DNA of 64,000 bases from Bemisia tabaci. Its lineage: Eukaryota; Arthropoda; Insecta; Hemiptera; Aleyrodidae. The notes beneath the pieces are model-generated. The model did no database searches and was not told where the DNA came from. It worked only from the letters and a program-made list of their open reading frames with translations. Location: positions 8,073,501 through 8,137,500 of the forward strand of contig NC_092798.1 of NCBI RefSeq assembly GCF_918797505.1, given 5' to 3'. Position 1 is the stretch's first letter. Each line of letters opens with the position of its first letter. Made by a program: the position numbers and the translations under genes. Shown here in pieces: positions 56,597 through 64,000 of the stretch.

Positions 56597-56849
56597 CTGC
56601 CGTGCTAAGGAAGAACGCCGTATGAGCCATCAGGCATTGCCAAATTTCCCTCGAAAAACAATGAATTTTAAGGAAGATTTGTGAACATTTCTCCTCCGGT
56701 TTTTCCGAGGATTTTGTTCGAAATTTGATCTAAAAAGTCTGAAAATTTCAATGAAGAATATTCATAACTTTCTTCAAAAATTGATATTTTCTGAGAGGAA
56801 ATTTGGCAACATTCGAGTGCTCATACGGCGTTTTTCCTCAGCGCGGCAG
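56597..56849. mobile_element. P-family MITE
   Basis: 253 bp. Flanks are AATG at left and AACG at right, so the 4-bp duplication shows one mismatch. The ends are ctgccgtgctaaggaagaac and the inverse. Confidence 0.85.
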
Positions 56850-56891
56850 AACGTCGAACATTTATATCCGAGGGCGCGGAAGGATGCCTCC

Positions 56892-57043
56892 CAGCGGCGG
56901 GCGTGCTTCGCGATATATCGATGGATCTGTCATTTAAAGCTAAGGATAAGGATCGATAAACAGGGTCATCAAAACGATCGATTCTTTACCACAGCTTCAA
57001 ATGGGGAAAAATCGATAATCGATCGTTTAAAGCCTTGGTACTG
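56892..57043. mobile_element. hAT-like MITE, second copy
   Basis: Starts CAGCGGCGGGCGTGCTTCGC and ends aagccttggtactg. Flanked by atgcctcc (56884-56891) and atgtctcc (57044-57051), seven of eight matching. The interior gataaacagggt and cgattctttaccacagcttc matches the 55608 copy. Confidence 0.7.
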
Positions 57044-57508
57044 ATGTCTCCTCCCTTCCTTTGACCTTCCGCTGTCTAAAATAGGGCGTGACCCGGGCCC
57101 CCGAAGAGAGCTTGACAAATATGACAAAATCGATCAACGGTGGTCGAGAATCACTCCCGCGCGACCGCAATGGTCTCATCACGCTTGACGAAACATGACA
57201 AAATACCATTTTTACACACGGAAGCGGATCGAACTTTAATGTAAAAGCTCATGCAGGTGTCGCGGACCCACGAAACGGTGGACATAGAAAGGTTTCCATC
57301 GAAAATTCTATGAACGGAAAAACTTTATCCTTGTTTTTTCAGCTTGGTTGGCCGGTAGTTTCACGGTAGTTCGGTAAACATGACTGTTTACCAATGTTTA
57401 TTCCGTACCCAAGTATTTCATTCAAGCTAGAGCACATTGTTAAAGCATTAATACTACCCGGTAGTTCTTAAACACGTAAAATTGTCCTATAAACATCTAC
57501 AATCTTGC

Positions 57509-57569
<61 letters not shown>

Positions 57570-58889
57570 ATTGAGTATTATTATCTCAATTAATCAAATT
57601 CATTAATTTATCATTAAATTAGTAAAATAGTTTTTGGATCGTAAAAAAAATTACATTTCAATGAAGCTTTTCTCTAATTTATCGAAGGCAGCGACCAAAA
57701 TCGATCGAACAGGCACTCAGACGACATTATAGGCCATTTCCGCCGTGTTTAATTTCGGTATTTTGGAATTCTCAGTAAAAATGCAAGTTTTCCGTCATAA
57801 AATTACCCCCTGTCCCACGGATCAGCGAAATTGATTTACTAGGAGCTGAAATAGCAATTTACACAGCATCCACTACACAGAGGACACGTGGGGACCAACA
57901 CAATATGGAAGCGAGGCGAGGGAAAAGACGCGCGTTGACGACGGCGCAGAGATACAACTATTCGTACTCGATGGATGCCCGTGTTGCGTCCGCAAAATTG
58001 AAGGCGCGGTGGCTCGATACGTGAGCTCGCAAAACTCCGCTCTACGTAATGTGTCGCCCCGGATTGGGAGAAAAGTGGAACAAGTGAGGAGCTCTAGAAC
58101 TTAGGTGTTAGAGAAGCGCTCAGCGATCAGCAGGGTTTTAAGATCTTTAAGCGTTTTACTTTGATGTATAATACCAGGATGGCCAAAGGAATGTTCGATA
58201 CGCCTTGATTTTGATCAAATTTTGAGTCAACATGTTCCGGTTTGAACTGTTGTTCTAATCATCGAGAAGGATAACTTTTCGGAGGCCACGACACCCACCC
58301 CCCTCCTAGGGGCCACCCTCCCGAAATGTCAAAATTTTCAGAGGGATTCTCCACTTGTGACACGCGTATCGAGATTTTCTTTGCCCATCCCGGTGTATGT
58401 GATTTTGTATGCAATTAGTGATCCAAGCACGGAAAATGGGAGTGATTCAACCACGCGCTTGTACCTGAATATTTCGTAAAACACCGAAACTTGTCATTTC
58501 TTTAAAAAATCGTGAGATAATCGAACAACCTAGCTATAAATTAAGCGTATCTGCACATCCAATTTTTCCTCAAAATCTTCCGTCGAAATCGACTTACGCG
58601 ACGCGGAAAGTTCGGAAATCGGAAGTATTCTTGACACAGATCAAATGAAAATTGGATATACAAATGACGTCATTTTTACGTTTGCCATTAAACCAATGTC
58701 AATTGAAAACACTTATCTCATTCGGGAGTTAGTTTTCAGACTTTCGTCGTCTGATTCGTTTTCCTTGTGAAATTTTGAAGAGAAATTACGTGTCGTTGTG
58801 TTTTAATGCGAATCTTGTCTAGAGATCCATTACGTACTGAAGAAATCATCGTTCAGGTGGCACAAGATATTTTCAAGTTTGACGCTGAA
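57044..58889. other. Gene-poor stretch with a poly(A) tract
   Basis: Frames are short. A D-family half may lie at 58710-58835 (ttgtctagagatccatt). 57940-58030 has a weak N-repeat match. A self-pairing block with a splice-donor look-alike at 58585-58615 was rejected as an exon. Confidence 0.35.
57515..57566. repeat. Poly(A), 52 bp
   Basis: An uninterrupted A52. Its length suggests a recent retroposed tail or an assembly-inflated homopolymer. The 300 bp before it contain no recognisable gene or SINE head, and no flanking target duplication was seen. Confidence 0.85.
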
Positions 58890-59115
58890 CACTGGAAAAA
58901 AAACACATTGGATCTAGAGTCCAGACTCTTGGACAACATTGACAAGAAAAAATACTCTTCATTCAATCAGATTTTTGCTTAAATCAAAAGGAAATCCGCT
59001 CAAATTAAGAGGCTTGGTTCTTGATTTAGGCAAAAATCCGATTGAATCAAGAGTATTTTTTCTTTTCGATGTTTATAAGAGTCTGGACTCTAGATCCAGT
59101 GTGGTTTTTCCAGTA
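58890..59115. mobile_element. C-family MITE with AA duplication
   Basis: 226 bp, flanked by AA at 58888-58889 and 59116-59117. The final base has mutated (CCAGTA). The centre ggaaatccgctcaaattaag is in the same orientation as in 61229. Confidence 0.9.
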
Positions 59116-60019
59116 AAGAGGGTAGAAAAATACCTTGAACGTTCTTTTCGAGATTTTCAACGTGTAAAAGAGTCACAAACGCACACACATGCTCATGACC
59201 CATTCGGCAACAGGAGCATAAAAGCACATAAATTTGGCGTCAGTTTCGAAGGCGTGGGTAGGCGACGGACATAGAGCTTCGGTCCGTCCGGATGAGCTTT
59301 GAAAAGTGCTCGTGAGATTGTCCGCCGTTGCCAGGCGGGTGCAAGTATTTGATAGTCATCGAAGAGATCCCTCGAAAAATTCACCGTTATCGATAGACTT
59401 GGCAACGCCAGGCCTAATACTTTGCGACGGATCAACGCTAATGAGACGGATGGCATTTGGTCACGGATGCATGATCGCGGGCTCGGTGAAAATTTTAAAT
59501 CGTACGAATTTGAATCAAAAGGAACTATATCCATTGTGACTTGGGCCCTGAGACCCACAAGAATATATGCATGACGGATCCCATGTCACGATAGAGATGG
59601 TCACTTTTGATTAAAATACGTCCGAGGCTAAATTTTTTTTCGTGCATCTATGTTCAGGGCCAGCATATAGTTAAACAATGCGTGTGTCACAGGATTGTAT
59701 TTTGATTGTGAGTTGAACTTCATTATGCCAAACGGACCCATTATTTTTGGCTCAATATAGAAAAAACGTAAGTATCAATAGTTTTCCTGTGCAGGTCGGT
59801 GCTTTCATGGATGAGCCAGGAACAGTGATCATTGTCGCAAAATGAGGTCCAACTTTGATTCAGTCAATTTAGCTCCAAAAGTTGGAGTCCAACAATTGGA
59901 CGAATTTAATCAGTCTAACTATATCAAACGTTGCGTTACAAAGTAACGCACATTTTTCGGCCACTGCTGCCAGATTGTGCTGAAAAATTAGCATTATTAC
60001 CCGCTTCAAACGCCTATAA
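59116..60019. other. Mostly unassigned
   Basis: Includes the G copy below and a decayed T copy at about 59705-59855. The 121-codon minus frame 59193-59558 overlaps the G element and has no splice support. Confidence 0.35.
59503..59623. mobile_element. G-family MITE, diverged
   Basis: gtacgaatttgaatcaaaag gaactatatccattgtgact at left and cacttttgattaaaatacgt cc at right. Same sub-family as 51345. Confidence 0.65.
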
Positions 60020-60174
60020 AATATATCAATTCAATGGTGCAACCTAGCAAACTTTTCCTCGCGTATCATTTTTTTACCAGGATACTAAGCAACATTCTAC
60101 CTTAGAATGTAAGACAAATATATTCTTCATAATCTGAGGAAAATTTAGTGAAAGTTTTAAAACGTTACGCTATT

Positions 60175-60426
60175 CTACCGTACTAAGGAAGAATGCCGTA
60201 TGAACATTCGAGAGATGCCAAATTTTCTTCGATAAAATGTTTCTTTTCGAAGGAAGCCATGGATATTTTTCCTCGCGATTTTCAGGAAATTTTGGTGGTA
60301 TGGCGAACGAAATTATCTGAAACACTGGAGGGAAAAAATTGACAATTTTCCCGAAAATTCGTGATTTATTCAAGGAAATTTGGCAACGCCTGAAGGCTCA
60401 TACGGCGTTTTTCCTTAGCACGGCAG
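60175..60426. mobile_element. P-family MITE with TATT duplication
   Basis: 252 bp, flanked by TATT at 60171-60174 and 60427-60430. The matching position in the right arm (about 61570) lacks the element, providing an empty site. Confidence 0.9.
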
Positions 60427-60745
60427 TATTAAATTAAGTGTTTAAAAAATACAGCCTGGGAGGGAGATAGGCAAGGTGGATTGCAGTTACGCTGAATGTG
60501 GATAAACGTCTCCAATTGGACCACGTTTAGGAGAAAGGAACCAAGCCACATCAGCTATTGCCAAATATAACTGGGTATTTTAATTTTTGACAAGAGAACG
60601 ATTGTGCGGATTCCCTGAAAAGTTTGAGGAATTTGTTTCGTACTGAGCAGAAAACCTACTGAACTTTGCACAAAAGTCCGCCCAACCGTTTTCATGAAAA
60701 AAATTAAATTGCCCAATAAAGTTTGCAAAAAGCTAATGTGGCTTG

Positions 60746-60971
60746 CACTGGAAAAAAACACATTGGCTCTAGAGTCCAGACTCTTAAAAACATCGAAAAG
60801 AAAAAATTATCTTGATTCAATCGGATTTTTGCTCAAATCAAGAACCAAGCTTCTTAATTTGAGCGGATTTCCTTTTGATTTAAGCAAAAATCTGATTGAA
60901 TCAAGAGTATTTTTTCTTGTCAATGTTTTCAAGAGTCTGGACTCTAAATCTAAAGTGTTTTCTTTCCAGTG
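60746..60971. mobile_element. C-family MITE, left member of composite
   Basis: 226 bp, flanked by TG at 60744-60745 and 60972-60973. Terminal CACTGGAAAAAAACACATTG and the inverse. Confidence 0.9.
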
Positions 60972-61028
60972 TGCGCCATGCCACGCTGCTGCGCGGCGGG
61001 CGGCCGACCAGCGCAGCGCGAAACGCGC

Positions 61029-61195
61029 ACTGGCGCCTACAAACCTAACAGGGATACTTCACGCATTGCGCAATGCGTGAAGTATCCCTGTTAGGTTTGT
61101 AGGCGCCAGTGCGCGTTTTGCGCAATGCGTGAAGTATCCCTGTTAGGTTTGTAGGCACCAGTGCGCGTTTTGCGCAATGCGTGAAGTATTCCATG
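61029..61195. repeat. Hairpin module, one inverted pair plus an extra direct copy
   Basis: ggcgcctacaaacctaacag / gggatacttcacgcattgcg is followed by its inverse, then by a second copy of the inverse (gcgcaatgcgtgaagtatcc at 61070 and again from 61119). The module is the same as in both J elements. Confidence 0.85.
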
Positions 61196-61228
61196 AAAGA
61201 TTCCATGGAGCAAAAGTGTCCACTATTG

Positions 61229-61461
61229 CACTGGAAAAAAAAAACACACATAGGATCTAGAGTCCAGACTCTTGAAAACATTGACAAGAAATAATACTCT
61301 GATTCAATCAGATTTAAGCTTAAATCAAAAGGAAATCTGCTCAAATTAAGAGCTTGGTTCTTGATTTAAGCTTAAATCTGATTGAATCAAGAGTATTTTT
61401 TCTGTTAATGTTTTCAAGAGTCTGGACTCTAGATACAATGTGTTTTTTTTTTTTACCAGTG
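61229..61461. mobile_element. C-family MITE, right member of composite
   Basis: 233 bp, flanked by TG at 61227-61228 and 61462-61463. Its outer flank continues gttcctttttgccaaacgca, the right end of the interrupted host element. Confidence 0.9.
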
Positions 61462-61757
61462 TGGTTCCTTTTTGCCAAACGCAGTCCAATTGGAGACATT
61501 TATCCACATTCAGCGTAACTGCGATCCACGTTGCTTGCCTTTCTCTCAGGTTGTATTTTTTTAACAATTAATTCAGTAAAATTACGTTTTAAAACTTTCA
61601 CTGCATTTTCTTCAGATTATGAAGAATATATTTGTACTTACACTCAAGGTCAGAATGTTGCTTAGTATCCTGGTAAAGGAATAATACGCGAGGAAAAGTA
61701 ATGCAAGGTTGCCAGGTTGTGCCATTTCTGCTTGTTCCTTTCTGCTTACCGCGGTCC

Positions 61758-62600
61758 AATTATTGAACAAAAATTAGGGAGGAAAAACTCAAAGGAAAAA
61801 CTCTCCCGCTAGGAGTTCATTCATTCCATTAATAATCCTCTATCCTAGCTTCAACTCGAATATGAACTGTATGATTCGATCGATTGGTTGTCTACCGTCA
61901 AAAAGCTTCCCTTTCCGCGGGGGCCTCTCCTGTCTTTCCAACTTCCTCCCGCCTTTCCCCTTCCCACCATCAGTATTTTCCGTGTTTACTCTGGTGAGTG
62001 TCCGTTCATGTCACGGGTTTTCCCATTGTTCGACTTTATTCGACAAATAGGGCAATTTCCGGCCTTCAGACCGGTGCTGTCACAGTCTCGGTGATCGAGA
62101 CTAGGTTCCAGGGCCTCAGGTTCAAAAATGGAAGTCTATTAGGAATAAAATCGGAGTCATCAATCTCATGAATAGTCCTGGCTAGATGAGGAGAAGCCCG
62201 ATTTTATTTACACGGGAGCATACTCGATGGGCACTTCAAGTGATCGTCGTTTCGAAAGTCGGCGCAGGTTTGAAGTATGTTTAACACGCTACTTAGCTGA
62301 AAATCAAATGGCATCATTAAATACAGATCTGGCGGGATATCATGCGTTCAGAGGCAAGAAATGCGATGAAAAAATGTCCCGTCTCAGAATCAGATGGTAC
62401 ACTGCTGAACACAAGTGTGTACACTATTAAAACTTTTGAAATTGTTAAAAAAAAACTCACGTTTTCACATAATGATTATTTTTTGATAATTTATAACATG
62501 ATTATTTTTTACTTAATGATTTTTTAAAATTTTCAAAGGTTTTAGTACAACAGCTTTTACTGTTTATAGAATTTAAATCGTTTTAGTAAAACAGACGTAC
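61758..62600. other. Unassigned, with one weak plus frame
   Basis: The plus frame 62227-62430 (67 codons, MGTSSDRRFESRRR...) has a good start context (tcgATGG) and a nearby ATTAAA (62425-62430), but no upstream support. 61910-61990 is pyrimidine-rich with a TCTG/GTGAGT donor-like site at 61994. Nothing firm. Confidence 0.25.
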
Positions 62601-62604
62601 ACAG

Positions 62605-62700
62605 TTGTGCTGAGAGAAAACGCCGCATGGGCCATCAGACGTTGCCAAATTCCCTCTGTTAAAATACAAATTTTCTGCGAAATTTGCTCAGTAAGCGCTC
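62605..62700. mobile_element. P-family left-half fragment
   Basis: ttgtgctgagagaaaacgcc gcatgggccatcagacgttg ccaaattccctctgtt follows the P left arm and then diverges. Confidence 0.5.
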
Positions 62701-62787
62701 TCAGATAAAGAAATAAAACATTTGAATGCAAATTCTCCATTCTGCTAACAGAGAGGAAAAAATCACGGCAATTCTCAAGAAATTACG

Positions 62788-62880
62788 TTGACTAGTTTTT
62801 TAAAGAAAAAATAAAAAGTGATTGGAGGTCTGCAACGTCGCGAACGGAGATACGGGGTTTCGCTCTATAGTCATCAAAGT
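62788..62880. repeat. U repeat (shared with 26950-27055)
   Basis: tgactagttttttaaagaaa and tctgcaacgtcgcgaacgga gatacggggtttcgctctat match the 26955-27045 copy. It abuts a P element on the right. Confidence 0.5.
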
Positions 62881-62886
62881 CGATTT

Positions 62887-63139
62887 TGTCGTGCTTAGGA
62901 AGAACGCTGTATGAGCTTTCAGAGTTTTGCTGATTTTCCTCTGATAAAATACGAATTTTCAGGGAGATCTGTGAATATTTTTCCTACAATTTTGTAAAGA
63001 ATTTCATTTGCAATCGGATATACACCATATGTAAATTTCAAGAGAACATACTCATGATTTTCCTTAAAAGTGAACATTTTATCCGAGGAAATTTGGCAAC
63101 TCTCGGATGCTCTTGAGGCGTTTTTCCGTAGCACGACAG
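62887..63139. mobile_element. P-family MITE
   Basis: 253 bp. The ends are ttgtcgtgcttaggaagaac and gtttttccgtagcacgacag. The 4-bp flank (attt / taca) is not conserved. Confidence 0.8.
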
Positions 63140-63470
63140 TACACTACAAATATAGTCTTATTTATTACCGAACAATTATTAAGTGAGATTTCGCGTAGAA
63201 TAGTCCTTCATGAATAGTTTGGCATACAACGTTCAAAAACAGCGAACTTAAACGGACTTATGACGGTTAAGATGTGAAGTTAAAAAAACCAAATTTCTGA
63301 AAAACTCTATTTGAAATATTCACAATCCGCTACAATGATAAGCGCCTTCAATTAGGAAGGCATACTACCCGCGTTCTCCGGTGTTGAACCATAGCGTCTA
63401 CCTCGGTCAGTCTGTAAAATAGCTGTTGAGTATGAAGGCTTGCAACAATCGAATTACTATGCACACTTAC
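63140..63470. other. Unassigned sequence
   Basis: AT-rich, no frame or repeat of note. It would be intron if the minus exon at 63471 is real. Confidence 0.3.
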
Positions 63471-63560
63471 CAGCATATTTTTTTAACTGTCGTTGTAAGA
63501 ATGAACTAGACCGCTTACAACTTATTCTTCGGGATTTTAGAGAGAATTTTATGCCGGAAA
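63471..63560 (-). CDS. Candidate upstream exon of the proline-rich gene
   Basis: On the minus strand, the acceptor attgatatttaag (ending 63561) is followed by 90 nt in one open frame: two bases, 29 codons (SGIKFSLKSRR...FLQRQLKKYA), then one base, ending TATGCTG before GTAAGT (63470-63465), an ideal donor. Basic and Ser-rich. The one-base overhang fits the two-base start of the exon at 46979, giving a Gly codon at the join. If joined, the intron is about 16.5 kb and carries most of the right-hand repeats. The phase match alone has a one-in-three chance, and the exon is short. Confidence 0.35.
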
Positions 63561-63841
63561 CTTAAATATCAATGTTTTTTCCAGTTTAAACAAAATCCTT
63601 TTCCTAAAAATCAGACTTGGAGGCCCACTCTGGATTGATCCGCCAGAAAGGGGAGGGAGTGCCCTCTGCATGAAATTTTTAAATGACTTTTGGTGAAAGC
63701 ACTTCCTTTTCACCTCTGTCTATCTGTATTTAAGGATTAAGACAATCATTTCTAGAATAGATTCGGCCTTAATCCCTATAAATATTTGAAAGCCTAGAGC
63801 TATGGGCGTGTATCAACCTTTTGACCCGATAATCATTCAAG

Positions 63842-63940
63842 GTTACAGAATCCTCAGATGATGAACCCAATTCCACATTGGGCCTGTCCGCAATGGCTCA
63901 AAATACCGCAAAAGACGAAGGAGCATTTTTGCCGTGTTAC
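63842..63940 (+). CDS. Candidate internal exon, unknown product
   Basis: On the plus strand, the acceptor-like cccgataatcattcaag (ending 63841) precedes 33 codons in phase 0 (VTESSDDEPNSTLG...GAFLPCY) ending TAC before GTAAGA at 63941. If unspliced, the same frame continues to TAA at 63998-64000. The acidic Ser-rich start would suit a linker region. It is on the opposite strand to the 63471 exon only 280 bp away, so both cannot easily belong to neighbouring compact genes. Evidence is moderate for the donor and weak for the acceptor. Confidence 0.25.
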
Positions 63941-64000
63941 GTAAGAGAACCGCAAGTGCAGTCTCAAATGAACCTCAAGACACATACGAGCATATGCTAA

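Larger units (their letters stand above)
60020..61757. mobile_element. Composite inverted repeat with nested elements
   Basis: The left arm (60060-60520, interrupted by P at 60175-60426) and right arm (61490-61700) are inverted copies. accaggatactaagcaacat, caaatatattcttcataatc and gctgaatgtggataaacg appear in each. The core is a TIR element with ends ttggaccacgtttaggagaa and the inverse of ttggactgcgtttggcaaaa, flanked by AATT. Its right end has been separated from its body by the C-module-C block (60746-61461). Confidence 0.75.

Noticed and set aside
58590..58700. A minus-strand exon ending at CGC/GTAAGT near 58595
   Set aside because: The site lies in a self-pairing block (cgtcgaaatcgacttacgcg), the frame is short and no clean acceptor precedes it.
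26686..61291. Recurrent frames reading ...LDSIGFLLKSRTKPL... and similar at several loci
   Set aside because: They are translations of the C-family MITE arms, not a protein family.
41037..61461. Inverted orientation of the central spacer between C copies, as if the spacer flips
   Set aside because: An element inserted in the opposite direction has identical-looking arms and a reversed centre, so no inversion system is needed. The same holds for the H copies.
61630..61640. A GTAAGT donor on the minus strand near 61635
   Set aside because: It is inside the arm of the composite inverted repeat and has no supporting exon.
1..64000. CRISPR arrays, bacterial operons, phage or plasmid features
   Set aside because: No regularly spaced short repeats with unique spacers, no Shine-Dalgarno-led gene strings, and the splice and poly(A) signals indicate a eukaryote.

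Overview
This window looks like a repeat-rich stretch of an animal nuclear genome. I infer an insect, and a hemipteran such as a whitefly is plausible, but nothing here proves the species. It is AT-rich and has no bacterial-style gene packing. No open frame recognisably encodes a transposase, reverse transcriptase or other known enzyme. Most of the readable structure is non-autonomous DNA transposon material (MITEs and foldback elements with long terminal inverted repeats, TIRs). I grouped these into families by reading their termini and gave them working letters (P, C, G, D, F, J, T, I, H, L and so on). The letters are mine and are not database names.

Layout. 1-6198 is one copy of a segmental duplication whose partner is about 14503-19957. 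The two copies differ by clean insertions and deletions of mobile elements, so several elements can be seen both filled and empty. 6.4-7.0 kb holds a likely two-exon gene on the minus strand for a 56-residue single-pass membrane protein. 7.3-14.3 kb holds paired D, F, T and L elements, a three-copy 111-bp minisatellite and GC-rich sequence without a convincing gene. 20.5-21.4 kb is a Tigger/pogo-like element with another element nested in it. 22-26.9 kb has P, F, G and C elements and a candidate three-exon plus-strand gene tail (25778-26560). 27-46 kb is mostly unassignable sequence with scattered elements and a stretch of unusually open frames (43.1-44.6 kb).

46.5-47 kb carries the best single exon in the window: a proline-rich C-terminal exon on the minus strand, followed by a stop and an AATAAA signal. 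A minus-strand exon at 63471-63560 matches it in splice phase, so one gene with a roughly 16.5-kb intron full of MITEs is possible. 47.8-50.6 kb and 55-63.1 kb are dense in nested elements. The most intricate is 60.0-61.8 kb, where two C elements bracket a hairpin module inside a larger inverted repeat.

The mobile elements appear to move by replication-linked insertion with family-specific target duplications that can be read directly: 2 bp (C), TA (I, J and the Tigger-like element), 4 bp (P and G) and 8 bp (the hAT-like element). Protein-coding calls are exon fragments inferred from open frames and splice signals. They were made by eye without codon statistics or homology searches, and many AT-rich open frames here look protein-like by chance, so their confidences are kept low.
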